A stretch of 15,286 nucleotides of DNA from Bacteriovoracales bacterium (GCA_007117175.1 SKGZ01000061.1:1-15286), one strand, 5' to 3'. Counted from the first letter of the stretch, positions 1 through 7,357 are shown. Numbers and translations are program-made. Notes: generated by a model not told the origin, from the sequence alone.

Positions 1-105
1 GTTTAAAAACTTTATTTCCTAAATATTCTAACACAACACCCATCCTAACATTTTTTAAAAAAGAACTATCAGCAAAACTATTTTATTCCCTATAATAATG
101 ATCGT

Positions 106-744
106 TTGCGCTATGGGATTTCTGTTTGGAGCCAATTGCCTCTTGAGTTGGTCGATTCAGAGTTAATTGATTGGACTCCATTGCAAGGCTCAGAACAATA
201 TCGTGGAGCTTGGGGGGATCGTCATCCCATTGCTTTGAAAAACTTCCCTCGTTACGTCAGTTTATTCAAGGTTAGTGCTGGTGATCAACAGTTTTATCTA
301 GCTCCTTTTCATGCTTGTCAGCCTTGGTCATTGATGGAGCTTGATGAGTGGCGTTGGCGTGTTGGCATCTCTGTTGTACTAGGAAATGATAATCCTGTTT
401 TTCATCAACTTATGCGTTATAGAAATTGGCTGAAGAGTCATACCCAGGGTAAGAACCTCGTGATTGCAGGAGATTTTAATATCCCTGATCGAGTTTATCG
501 TATCCGTCCGAGAGCCTATCAAATCTTAAGTAAGAATTGGCAGAGTTTTTTTGGGGGTAGGCGAGAGGCTACTTTTCCAACTCAGACCATAAGGCAAAGA
601 GGTTTTAATCATCCTCAATTAGCCATTGATCACGCTTTTTACTCTAGAGAAACTGAGATAATTGCTGAAAGTGCTCAACTGCTACCTTTGGTAGGCAGTG
701 ATCATTACCCAATCTTTGTTAGCTTTAAACTCACCGGACAGTGA
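106..744 (+). CDS. EEP-fold phosphohydrolase/nuclease, N-terminally truncated (possible frameshifted pseudogene)
   Basis: This is the C-terminal two thirds of an endonuclease/exonuclease/phosphatase superfamily protein. Counting from the TTG at 106, visible catalytic motifs are AGDFN (D123, N125), AIDH (D175, H176) and GSDH (D199, H200), plus an RYGISVWSQLPL segment typical of the strand that reads 'GIAILSRFPL' in relatives. The N-terminal Asn (WN) and Glu (QE) metal-site motifs are absent. The frame is open back to 49 (stop TAA at 46-48) but contains no ATG before the conserved core, and I see no convincing ribosome site at the TTG. The +3 frame is open from the window edge to a stop at 93-95, so the missing part may lie in that frame, broken near the T6A6 run at 51-62. 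The 3' end overlaps xth by 40 bp, tail to tail. Substrate unknown: nuclease, phosphodiesterase and sphingomyelinase-like members share this fold. The family is secure; the start and functionality are not. Confidence 0.65.
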   Translation: MRYGISVWSQLPLELVDSELIDWTPLQGSEQYRGAWGDRHPIALKNFPRYVSLFKVSAGDQQFYLAPFHACQPWSLMELDEWRWRVGISVVLGNDNPVFHQLMRYRNWLKSHTQGKNLVIAGDFNIPDRVYRIRPRAYQILSKNWQSFFGGRREATFPTQTIRQRGFNHPQLAIDHAFYSRETEIIAESAQLLPLVGSDHYPIFVSFKLTGQ

Positions 745-752
745 TCACTGCC
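694..752. repeat. Inverted repeat at the convergent gene overlap
   Basis: Eleven-base arms GGCAGTGATCA (694-704) and its exact reverse complement (742-752) flank 37 bases. The right arm lies in the perfect 12-bp palindrome CAGTGATCACTG (739-750), which contains the TGA stop of the + gene. Each arm encodes the Gly-Ser-Asp-His catalytic motif of the gene on its own strand, so the symmetry may come from protein homology alone. It could also form a hairpin in either transcript, but there is no T-tract, so I do not call it a terminator. Confidence 0.6.
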
Positions 753-1478
753 CTGTTGTTGGTCTAGGTGCTGGCAGCTTTTGACGTTAGCAATGAGTCC
801 TTGGCTGGCAAAAAAGTAATCAATTCTCCATCCGATATTTCTTTCTCGACATTGATTGCGATAGGTCCACCAAGTATAGCAACCTTCTTTTTCAGGGTAA
901 AAGTGCCTAAAACAATCGACATAGCCTGAATTGATGATACGAGTGATCCATTGTCTCTCAATAGGCAAGAAGCCGGTGGTCTTTTGATTGGTTTTGGGAT
1001 TGGCCAGATCAATTTCCTGATGAGCAGTATTAAAATCTCCGCAGATTAATATTTCCTTGCCGCTTTTCTTTTGTAGCTGCTTTGCTTTTTTTAGAATTGC
1101 GTCACAGTATTGCATTTTATAAGGCACCCTGTTGTGATCTCTTTGTCCATTGGGAAAATAGCAATTCAAAAGATAGAAGTTATCGAAGTCAGCAATAAGA
1201 GTTCTTCCTTCGAGATCAAATTTAGGGATTGCCAGCCGATTACATATTTTTAGAGGTGGTTTTTTGAAGAGCATGGCAACTCCTGAGTAACCTTTTTTTT
1301 CAGCTGAAGCAATGGCATGGTAGGGATATTTTTTTAAAATTTCAGCAGGAAATTGCTCCTTGTGAGCCTTGATCTCTTGAAAGCAGATCAAATCAGCTTT
1401 TTGTTTTTTTAAGAAGTCCATCAGTCCTTTTTGGTAGACTGCTCGGATTCCATTGATATTCCAACTGATGATTTTCAT
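705..1478 (-). CDS. xth: Exodeoxyribonuclease III (AP endonuclease, EEP fold)
   Basis: Predicted exodeoxyribonuclease III, which cleaves DNA 5' of abasic sites and degrades one strand 3' to 5' in base-excision repair. The 257 residues match the usual length. The start was chosen at the ATG at 1478 because family members begin MKIISWNINGIRA. The frame extends 27 codons further upstream without similarity and into the leader of the divergent gene. Catalytic residues are all visible: N7 (SWN), E35 (FQE), Y107 (NCYFPNG), D148 and N150 (CGDFN), D220 (RIDYFF), and D245-H246 (GSDH). The WWTYR segment at 203-207 is also typical of the family. It overlaps the 3' end of the convergent EEP gene by 40 bp. 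No strong Shine-Dalgarno sequence precedes the start; the upstream bases are AT-rich. Which Xth subtype this is cannot be settled here. The family call is very secure. Confidence 0.95.
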   Translation of the reverse strand: MKIISWNINGIRAVYQKGLMDFLKKQKADLICFQEIKAHKEQFPAEILKKYPYHAIASAEKKGYSGVAMLFKKPPLKICNRLAIPKFDLEGRTLIADFDNFYLLNCYFPNGQRDHNRVPYKMQYCDAILKKAKQLQKKSGKEILICGDFNTAHQEIDLANPKTNQKTTGFLPIERQWITRIINSGYVDCFRHFYPEKEGCYTWWTYRNQCRERNIGWRIDYFFASQGLIANVKSCQHLDQQQGSDHCPVSLKLTKIG

Positions 1479-1570
1479 GAAATAATAATAGCTGCACTGT
1501 GTAAGTTTTACTAGCTTTCTAATATTTATTTTTTTTTGTGTTAAAAATAGATTACTCAAGGAGAAAACGT

Positions 1571-1963
1571 ATGAAGACTATTTTAAGTGCCAGTGTGTTA
1601 TTTTTATGTTTCATTTTTTCATCCCACGCATCTGAGGCCGAATGTGCCAATCGTTATCTTGATGCGGCGGATGAATTAGTAGCAATTGCTGATCAATTGA
1701 ATAAAAGAGAAATCTTACCTAATAGTTATATTGATCAAGTTAATCAAGTCCGACGCTCATTAAGAATACAAAATAGGTCTTGCGCTCGAGAGTCAGCGGC
1801 AGCAGCAGCTTGCTCACAGTCAACAGAAAAAGACTTTAATCGCATTAATCATCAAATGAAAACTGGAGCGATAAGACGAGGAGATATTGGCACAGTCAAT
1901 CTCTCTCATATTGCTGCTCTTCAAACTGCGAGGCAGTCTAGTGCTTGTAGTCAGTTCAATTAA
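1571..1963 (+). CDS. Small exported four-cysteine protein, copy A
   Basis: Unrecognised 130-residue protein. It has a Sec signal peptide (MKTILSASVLFLCFIFSSHA, cleavage likely after A20) and a mature part with four cysteines: C25, C71, C81 and C126. It aligns without gaps to the next gene from its first mature cysteine to the C-terminus (106 residues; about 30 identities by my count). The start at the ATG at 1571 is fixed by AAGGAG at 1558-1563, 7 bases upstream, and by the signal peptide; an in-frame start at 1538 would put 11 charged residues before it. The mature chain looks mostly helical, with an Ala/Ser-rich stretch around 74-80. Two disulfides in the periplasm or outside the cell are plausible. 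It appears to be the first gene of a three-gene operon, 24 bases from the next. It is divergent from xth, with an AT-rich gap. Function unknown; it resembles no enzyme family I know. Confidence 0.8.
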   Translation: MKTILSASVLFLCFIFSSHASEAECANRYLDAADELVAIADQLNKREILPNSYIDQVNQVRRSLRIQNRSCARESAAAAACSQSTEKDFNRINHQMKTGAIRRGDIGTVNLSHIAALQTARQSSACSQFN

Positions 1964-1987
1964 TGAGAATCATTGAAGGTGAAATTT

Positions 1988-2386
1988 ATGAAAATCATAA
2001 CTAGTTTATTTTTTTTATTCTTAAGTTTATATAGTAATGCACAGATCACGGATTATGATCGACGGTGTGCTCAAAGGTACATCAATGGGACTGAAGCCCT
2101 CATTGAGATTGCCGAGCGATTGAATCACGGTCGATTAAATTCTGCTGGGTATGTGACAGCTGTCAGTTCTGTCGGTAGTTCTATTCTGGTAGAGAGAGTC
2201 TATTGTATGAATGAAATACCTCGAGTGCAAAGATGCGTTGAGAGGACTAAAAAATACTATCAAAAAATACGCAGGCAGATGAGAGTTGGAGCTGTGATGA
2301 AAGGGCAAATTGACAGGGTTGAAATTAAGAGTAGTGGTCTCTTAAGAGATTTGAGAGCGGTGACCTCTTGCCTTCGATTTTTATAG
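1988..2386 (+). CDS. Small exported four-cysteine protein, copy B
   Basis: Unrecognised 132-residue exported protein and tandem paralogue of the preceding gene. The signal peptide is MKIITSLFFLFLSLYSNA, with cleavage likely after A18. Mature cysteines are C27, C73, C83 and C128. Their spacings (46, 10, 45) are identical to copy A, so two conserved disulfides are likely. Shared positions include CA.RY at the start, a QM..GA segment near residue 98, and the C-terminal cysteine. It is more basic than copy A, with many Arg and Lys in the central part, so the two may bind different partners. The start at the ATG at 1988 follows GAAGGTG at 1975-1981; a TTG at 1973 in the same frame lacks such a site and would lengthen the signal peptide. 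It lies 24 bases after copy A and 25 before the third exported protein, which suggests cotranscription. Function unknown. Confidence 0.8.
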   Translation: MKIITSLFFLFLSLYSNAQITDYDRRCAQRYINGTEALIEIAERLNHGRLNSAGYVTAVSSVGSSILVERVYCMNEIPRVQRCVERTKKYYQKIRRQMRVGAVMKGQIDRVEIKSSGLLRDLRAVTSCLRFL

Positions 2387-2411
2387 TAATTGATCAAGAT
2401 AAGGATGACTC

Positions 2412-2672
2412 ATGAAAAATTTAACTCTTTTTTTCTTAACTTTAGTTATGGGCCAGGCCATGGCCTATGAGATGGTACAGAAGACCAAGGTGAGCGGTGT
2501 TGGACTCAATTGCGAGGCAGCCAACCGTCAGTTAGTGAGAAATGTTGAAGCAAAAATAAGTGAGTTGCAAGATGTGACTCAAGTTGAGCTGGGTGATTGT
2601 ACTTCTTTTCAAAGAGCATGGCAGCAAGAGGCGGTGATCACTTATCGCATTCACTCACTGAGAATGAATTAA
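2412..2672 (+). CDS. Small exported protein of unknown function
   Basis: Unrecognised 86-residue protein with a clear Sec signal peptide (MKNLTLFFLTLVMGQAMA, cleavage likely after A18). The mature 68 residues hold two cysteines, C34 and C63, which could form one disulfide. A helix-like acidic/polar segment (about 35-55) is followed by a beta-prone C-terminus (VITYRIHSLRMN). It shows no alignment with the two upstream four-cysteine proteins. The ATG at 2412 follows AAGGA at 2401-2405. It is the last gene of the presumed operon, and its final 35 bases overlap the 3' end of the convergent hydrolase gene. The short pattern (export signal, helix, edge strand, two Cys) resembles many small periplasmic proteins of unknown role, and I cannot name a family. 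Confidence 0.75.
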   Translation: MKNLTLFFLTLVMGQAMAYEMVQKTKVSGVGLNCEAANRQLVRNVEAKISELQDVTQVELGDCTSFQRAWQQEAVITYRIHSLRMN

Positions 2673-3528
2673 GAGTAAACTCTTCACTGCTCGCTTGTTG
2701 ACTTGAAATAAGTTGGTAAAACTCAAAACCTCTTTCTTTTTTTCTCAAGCGACCTGCGATAAATTCTAAGTCGTGATCAAAAATATAATAGAGATTTTTC
2801 TCAATCAGAAATTGATAAACTTCTAATCGATCTTCAGTACTTTTTCCTGGGTGAAGATCATAGCCCATCACCCAAGGCAGATCCACATGGTGGGCGGTGG
2901 GGACTAAGTCTGCTCCATACATCATTTCACTATTGTAGGGCAGGATTTGATAGGGAGTGTGTCCATGGCATGTTTGAAAGTTGAGATCACCAACAATGAA
3001 TCCATTTTCACCTTCAAGCCAGTGCAGCTGATCTTTCTTTTCATATTGCCCAACAAAATTTTCAATGTGCTCAATTTGATAGGAACCTTTATCTCTAGCG
3101 GTAGGATTTTGTGCGTGTTGATATTGCCTGCGATGCAAGTGAAGAGTGGCATTGGGGAAAGTTAATTCTAATTGTTGGCCACAGAGTAATCCCCCGCAAT
3201 GATCAAAGTGCAAATGAGTCAGGATCACATCGCTGACTTGCTCTCGTTTGAGTTGATGTTGAGCTAAAAGTTGATCAAAGCTCTTTAGAGTGCTGGCCAG
3301 TGCAAATCGCTCATTAAATTTTTGACCTTGATAATCTCCACAACCGCTATCAATTATTATTATTTTATTATCTCGCTGAATGAGTAAAGAGCGTAGACTC
3401 ATCTCAATTCGATTGTATTCATCGGCGGGGATGCGCTTATTCCAAAGGGGTTTGGGGATAATACCAAACATTGCTCCCCCGTCTAGTTTGAAACGAGAGG
3501 GATAGAGGCAAATATATTTTTGATTCAT
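2638..3528 (-). CDS. Metallo-beta-lactamase-fold hydrolase
   Basis: A 296-residue MBL-fold metallohydrolase (COG0491-like), probably with a dinuclear zinc site. Ligands visible in order: H105, H107, D109 and H110 (THLHFDH), H190 (CHGHTP), D207 (YGADLVPT) and H252 (FDHD). The N-terminal DGGAMFGIIPKPLW segment (16-29) is characteristic of a cytoplasmic MBL branch that includes lactonase-like enzymes. No signal peptide is seen, so it is probably cytosolic. The start at the ATG at 3528 is supported by AAGGAG (3540-3535 on the minus strand), 6 bases upstream. It is divergent from sucC across 141 bases and overlaps the convergent small exported gene by 35 bases. The substrate is not deducible: acyl-homoserine lactone or other ester/lactone hydrolysis is possible but unproven. 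The last about 20 residues are polar and probably disordered. Confidence 0.9.
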   Translation of the reverse strand: MNQKYICLYPSRFKLDGGAMFGIIPKPLWNKRIPADEYNRIEMSLRSLLIQRDNKIIIIDSGCGDYQGQKFNERFALASTLKSFDQLLAQHQLKREQVSDVILTHLHFDHCGGLLCGQQLELTFPNATLHLHRRQYQHAQNPTARDKGSYQIEHIENFVGQYEKKDQLHWLEGENGFIVGDLNFQTCHGHTPYQILPYNSEMMYGADLVPTAHHVDLPWVMGYDLHPGKSTEDRLEVYQFLIEKNLYYIFDHDLEFIAGRLRKKERGFEFYQLISSQQASSEEFTLNSFSVSECDK

Positions 3529-3588
3529 GGCAAACTCCTTGATTGAGTAAGATTCATCTAAACGGTATCTGTTTTATTTCTATTTGTA

Positions 3589-3618
3589 TTGTTGAAATTG
3601 TTTCATATCTGACATAAT
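3589..3618 (+). promoter_or_regulatory. Possible sigma70-type promoter of sucC-sucD-ndk
   Basis: In the 141-base gap between the divergent MBL gene and sucC, CATAAT (3613-3618) could serve as a -10. TTGTTG (3589-3594) lies at 18-base spacing, and TTGAAA (3592-3597) at 15. A start near 3625 would give a leader of about 45 bases. The match is modest and the region is AT-rich, so chance is a real alternative. Confidence 0.3.
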
Positions 3619-3669
3619 CTTTCCAAGTAAATCTCGATGAATTGATTTTAGATTATTGAAGGAGTGTTC

Positions 3670-4836
3670 ATGAATGTTCATGAGTATCAGGCCAAAGAGT
3701 TGATGAAAGAATTTAAAATGAAGGTACTTAAAGGTGCTGTTGCCAATTCTGTTGATGAAGCAGTAGCCGCTGCCAAAGAAATGGGTGGCAATGTTTGGGT
3801 GGTGAAGGCACAAATTCATGCTGGCGGTCGTGGAAAAGGTGGAGGAGTGAAATTGGCCAAGTCCTTAGATGAGGTCAAGCAGCATGCTCAAGATATTCTT
3901 GGCATGAACTTAGTCACTCACCAAACAGGTCCTGAGGGTAAGAAAGTTTTAAAGTTATTGATTGAGCAAGGTTGTGAAATCGAGCACGAATATTACGCCG
4001 GTGTGGTTTTAGATCGGGCCACTGGTAAGATTACTTTTATGGCCTCATCAGAAGGTGGGGTGGACATTGAGACAGTGGCTGCACAAACACCCGAGAAGAT
4101 TATTAAAGTAGCTATTGATCCGGCAGTTGGTTTTTCACCTTATGTAGGGCGAAAGCTGGCTTACGGTATTGGTCTGACTGGTGATGCAGTTGCTCAAGCA
4201 GCAAAGTTTTTTGAAGGGCTTTATCGTTTGTATATTGAAAAAGATTGTAGCATTGCTGAAATTAATCCGCTGGTTTTGACTAAGGATCAAGAAATCATTG
4301 CCTTGGATGCGAAGTTAAACTTTGATGCCAATGCACTTTTTCGCCATCCTGATATTGAGCGCTTAAGAGATCCTTCTGAGGAATCTGAGCAAGAATTAGA
4401 AGCAGGGGAATTCGGACTTTCCTATATTTCCTTAGATGGCAATATCGGTTGCTTAGTCAATGGTGCTGGTCTGGCCATGGCCACCATGGACATTATTAAA
4501 TTGCACGGAGGATCCCCCGCCAACTTCTTAGATGTTGGTGGGGGAGCTGATAAAGAAGCAGTGAAAAAGGCTTTTTCAATTATTTTACAAGATGAGAACG
4601 TCAAGGCCATCTTGGTGAATATTTTTGGCGGTATTATGAAGTGCGATATTATCGCGGAAGGAATTGTGGCAGCCGCCAAAGAAATGTCTTTAGAAGTTCC
4701 GTTAGTGGTTAGACTTGAGGGAACCAATGTTTCACTTGGTAAAAAAATATTAAAAGAATCTGGACTGAGTATTACCGCTGCAGAGGATTTAAAAGATGCA
4801 GCTGAAAAAGCGGTAACTGCAGCAAAGGAGTCATAA
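3670..4836 (+). CDS. sucC: Succinyl-CoA ligase (ADP/GDP-forming) beta subunit
   Basis: Beta subunit of succinyl-CoA synthetase, which with SucD converts succinyl-CoA, phosphate and ADP (or GDP) to succinate, CoA and ATP (GTP) in the TCA cycle. The 388 residues equal the usual bacterial length. The N-terminal ATP-grasp domain (about 1-235) has [15 protein letters not shown], the nucleotide-binding [16 protein letters not shown] region, and a metal-site segment, EINPLVL...LDAKLNFD. The C-terminal CoA-ligase domain carries [22 protein letters not shown] and [17 protein letters not shown]. The start at the ATG at 3670 was chosen over a GTG two codons earlier because it gives the family N-terminus and follows AAGGAG (3659-3664) by 5 bases. 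It is first of a tight operon: 3 bases separate its stop from sucD. ATP versus GTP preference cannot be read with certainty. The identity is secure. Confidence 0.98.
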   Translation: MNVHEYQAKELMKEFKMKVLKGAVANSVDEAVAAAKEMGGNVWVVKAQIHAGGRGKGGGVKLAKSLDEVKQHAQDILGMNLVTHQTGPEGKKVLKLLIEQGCEIEHEYYAGVVLDRATGKITFMASSEGGVDIETVAAQTPEKIIKVAIDPAVGFSPYVGRKLAYGIGLTGDAVAQAAKFFEGLYRLYIEKDCSIAEINPLVLTKDQEIIALDAKLNFDANALFRHPDIERLRDPSEESEQELEAGEFGLSYISLDGNIGCLVNGAGLAMATMDIIKLHGGSPANFLDVGGGADKEAVKKAFSIILQDENVKAILVNIFGGIMKCDIIAEGIVAAAKEMSLEVPLVVRLEGTNVSLGKKILKESGLSITAAEDLKDAAEKAVTAAKES

Positions 4837-4839
4837 GAA

Positions 4840-5709
4840 ATGGCAATTTTAGTCAACAGAGAAACAAGATTAATGACAGTGGGCCTAACTGGTAAACAGG
4901 GAACTTTTCACACTTTGCAGTCTCGCGACTATGGGACCAATGTGGTAGGAGGAGTGACTCCTGGTAAAGGTGGAATGATTCACGAGGGAATTCCTGTTTT
5001 TAATTCCACTCAGTTGTGTATGCAAGAGACAGGTGCCAACGCCGCTATGATTTTTGTGCCTCCTAAGTTTGCAGCAGATTCAATTCTTGAGTGTATCGAC
5101 GCTGAGATGCCCTTGATTATTGCTATTACCGAGGGGATTCCCATTAATGATATGGTTAAAGTCAGAACAGCTTTAAAGAATTCTCATTCTCGCTTAATTG
5201 GTCCCAATTGCCCTGGAATCATTACTCCGGGAGAGTGTAAAATTGGCATTATGCCAGGACACATTCATATGCCGGGTAATGTGGGAGTAGTTTCACGCTC
5301 AGGAACTCTAACCTATGAAGCAGTTTTTCAGTTAACTCAAAGAGAAATTGGCCAATCCACCTGTGTGGGGATTGGGGGAGATCCGGTCAATGGCACTAAT
5401 TTCATTGACTGTTTGCAACTTTTTCAAGAAGATGCTGCAACGGACGCTGTGATTATGATTGGAGAGATCGGTGGTTCAGCTGAAACAGAAGCTGCCCGTT
5501 GGATTCAAGAAAATATGAATAAGCCTGTGGTGAGCTTTATTGCTGGAGCCTCTGCCCCCAAAGGCAAGAGAATGGGACACGCCGGTGCCATTATCTCTGG
5601 TGGAGATGACACAGCAGAAGCCAAGTTTAAGATACTAGAAGAATGTGGTGTGACTATTGCTCGTAGCCCAGCAGAATTGGGCGAAAAAATGCAGTCGCTT
5701 TTAAATTAA
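4840..5709 (+). CDS. sucD: Succinyl-CoA ligase alpha subunit
   Basis: Alpha subunit of succinyl-CoA synthetase. It binds CoA in an N-terminal Rossmann domain ([22 protein letters not shown] at the start, [10 protein letters not shown] at about 33-42) and carries the phosphohistidine. The catalytic histidine is H247 in [35 protein letters not shown] and the SRSGTLTYE helix cap (phosphate-binding power helix) are intact. The 289 residues match the standard length. The start at the ATG at 4840 follows an AAGGAG site (4824-4829) inside the sucC 3' end, so translation is probably coupled to sucC. It is followed 15 bases later by ndk. No anomaly seen. Confidence 0.98.
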   Translation: MAILVNRETRLMTVGLTGKQGTFHTLQSRDYGTNVVGGVTPGKGGMIHEGIPVFNSTQLCMQETGANAAMIFVPPKFAADSILECIDAEMPLIIAITEGIPINDMVKVRTALKNSHSRLIGPNCPGIITPGECKIGIMPGHIHMPGNVGVVSRSGTLTYEAVFQLTQREIGQSTCVGIGGDPVNGTNFIDCLQLFQEDAATDAVIMIGEIGGSAETEAARWIQENMNKPVVSFIAGASAPKGKRMGHAGAIISGGDDTAEAKFKILEECGVTIARSPAELGEKMQSLLN

Positions 5710-5724
5710 TGACAGGAGGAAAAC

Positions 5725-6153
5725 ATGTCAGTTGAGAAAACATTTAGCATTATCAAGCCAAACGCCGTAGAAGATAACAATATTGGAAATATTATTAGTC
5801 GCTTTGAAAAAGAAGGCCTAAGAGTGGCTGCTCTTCGCTTCACTCGACTTGCCAGAGAGAAAGCAGAAGGTTTTTATATTGAGCATAAGGAAAGACCCTT
5901 CTTTGACTCACTGGTTTCTTTTATGACTTCTGGACCTATCGTTTTAATGGTTCTAGAAGGTGAAAATGCAGTTGAAAAAAACAGAGAAATCATGGGAGCG
6001 ACCAATCCTGAGCAAGCGGCGGAGGGGACTCTGAGAAAGCTTTACGCTAAGTCCATTGAGGCTAATGCTGTTCACGGCTCTGATTCTGAATCATCTGCCA
6101 AAAGAGAAATTGCTTATTTCTTTGATAATGCAGAGCTCGTGGATCGTTTCTAG
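5725..6153 (+). CDS. ndk: Nucleoside diphosphate kinase
   Basis: Transfers the gamma phosphate from NTPs to NDPs through a phosphohistidine, balancing nucleotide pools in the cytosol. The 142 residues match the usual bacterial length. Key features are K11 in [10 protein letters not shown], the kpn-loop segment, [10 protein letters not shown] (nucleotide-binding Arg), and catalytic H117 in NAVHGSDS. The ATG at 5725 is preceded by a strong AGGAGG (5714-5719) at 5-base spacing, 15 bases after sucD, so it is the third gene of the sucCD operon. The pairing is functionally sensible: SucCD phosphorylates ADP or GDP and Ndk redistributes the phosphate. It is convergent with the ATPase gene, whose stop lies 30 bases on. 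I see no clear stem-loop terminator in that gap. Confidence 0.98.
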   Translation: MSVEKTFSIIKPNAVEDNNIGNIISRFEKEGLRVAALRFTRLAREKAEGFYIEHKERPFFDSLVSFMTSGPIVLMVLEGENAVEKNREIMGATNPEQAAEGTLRKLYAKSIEANAVHGSDSESSAKREIAYFFDNAELVDRF

Positions 6154-6183
6154 ACTGAGCCTATTGAAGAGTGCGTACCATTT

Positions 6184-7350
6184 TTATTCCCAGCTTCGTC
6201 TGTAGAAGTGATAAAATGGGATAAAGTGTATTCCATCTTCTTGGTAAAGTTCAGTGCCAAAATAAATTATCCATTTTCTAATCTTTTTAGAGGACTTAAG
6301 GCTGAGCTCTCTTAAACTGCGAATATCGCGACCGCTGATTGGTGTTAATGATTTAATTTCAATGGCGGTAATTTGATTTGGTTCTTCTACAATAACATCA
6401 ACTTCTCTGCCGCCACTGGTTTGGTAGTAATAAAGTTCATCGCACTTAATTTCACCAATTTGACGTTTCTTCTCAATTTCTGACACGATCATATTCTCTA
6501 CCATCTGACCTTTTGAGCACTCATCTGTTAAGCAAGTGATAATTCCATTATCAATGAAGTAGGTTTTGGAGGAGGAGATGTATCTTTTGGCCGAGCCGAG
6601 GTGATAGCCATACAGCTTAAAGGCCAAACCACTGCTAGTGAGAGTATTTAGATATTTTTTAGTGGTGACAAAACTTAACCCGCATTCTTTTTGCAAGGAT
6701 GAGTATTCATATCGATTGCCAAGTCCCTTCATTAAGGCTTGAAACATGGCCTTAAGCCCTTCAATATTTTCTAAGTTTGTCATTGCTGCAAGATCACGGG
6801 TAAAGTATGTATTTTTATAGTTTTTAAGAATCTCTTCTTTCGCTTTAGATGTTTTTTGATTCAAAACCTCCGGAAAACCACCATAGGTAAGATAGCTGTC
6901 TACTTCTCTAGCGACTTCATTGATCTCTTTAATGGATTTTTCCCTTAGGATGGTGCTTTGTCGATCACCTCTTTCTTCTCCAAAACAGCAAGGGGGCATT
7001 TGTTTGATTTCAATTCTTCCTGCTAGAGTGTCAGAAACTGCATCTTTTAAATTAAATCCAACCGAACCAGTTAAAATAAAATGTACATTCAGGTGATCGT
7101 CCATGAGTTTCTTAAGAGGTAGGGTTAAGCGAGTATTTCTTTGGGCTTCATCAATGATAAAATGATTTCCTAGTTTTTTAATAAATCCCTTGGGATCTTT
7201 TTGTGAGTACTCTAAATCATCTAAATCATCCAAGGTAACATACTGATATTGAGGGTAGAGCATCTTGAGCAAAGTTGATTTTCCGGCCCTTCTCGGTCCT
7301 AGCAAGAGTAGTGATCTTTTGGAATGAATGTCAATCCAGCGATTAAACAT
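6184..7350 (-). CDS. AAA-type ATPase with DUF4143 / PD-(D/E)XK-like C-terminal domain
   Basis: A 388-residue P-loop ATPase of the AAA_14/DUF4143 type. Walker A is GPRRAGKST (18-26), Walker B is FIIDEAQ (64-70), and a sensor-like LTGS lies at 93-96. A winged-helix-like middle (SLQKECGLSFVTTKKYLNTL) precedes a C-terminal domain. That domain contains GGREVDVIV and AIEIKS, whose residues E316, D318, E331 and K333 are spaced as in PD-(D/E)XK nuclease folds. The family is widespread, often patchily distributed, and its physiological role is not established. The start at the ATG at 7350 gives the usual N-terminus a few residues before the P-loop. No Shine-Dalgarno sequence precedes it, and the predicted promoter puts transcription start at or next to the ATG. 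It stands alone on -, convergent with ndk, and is not part of the envelope operon upstream. Confidence 0.9.
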   Translation of the reverse strand: MFNRWIDIHSKRSLLLLGPRRAGKSTLLKMLYPQYQYVTLDDLDDLEYSQKDPKGFIKKLGNHFIIDEAQRNTRLTLPLKKLMDDHLNVHFILTGSVGFNLKDAVSDTLAGRIEIKQMPPCCFGEERGDRQSTILREKSIKEINEVAREVDSYLTYGGFPEVLNQKTSKAKEEILKNYKNTYFTRDLAAMTNLENIEGLKAMFQALMKGLGNRYEYSSLQKECGLSFVTTKKYLNTLTSSGLAFKLYGYHLGSAKRYISSSKTYFIDNGIITCLTDECSKGQMVENMIVSEIEKKRQIGEIKCDELYYYQTSGGREVDVIVEEPNQITAIEIKSLTPISGRDIRSLRELSLKSSKKIRKWIIYFGTELYQEDGIHFIPFYHFYRRSWE

Positions 7351-7357
7351 GACTTTA

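Noticed and set aside
764-1012. Open frame on the minus strand inside xth
   Set aside because: Lies wholly within the xth coding region in another frame; no ribosome site and no family features.
1479-1570. Promoters for xth and the small exported genes
   Set aside because: TAATAT (1520-1525) and TATTAT-like boxes occur, but no matching -35 at suitable spacing; AT-rich sequence gives such boxes by chance.
2922-3165. Overlapping open frames on both strands inside the MBL gene
   Set aside because: Shadows of the MBL gene, which has full catalytic motifs in its own frame.
3580-3819. Minus-strand open frame across the sucC start
   Set aside because: Covers the sucC 5' end and the divergent promoter region; hydrophobic/aromatic composition is typical of an antisense shadow.
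4422-4856. 144-codon minus-strand frame over the sucC 3' end
   Set aside because: Antisense to a highly conserved sucC region; composition reflects the opposite strand.
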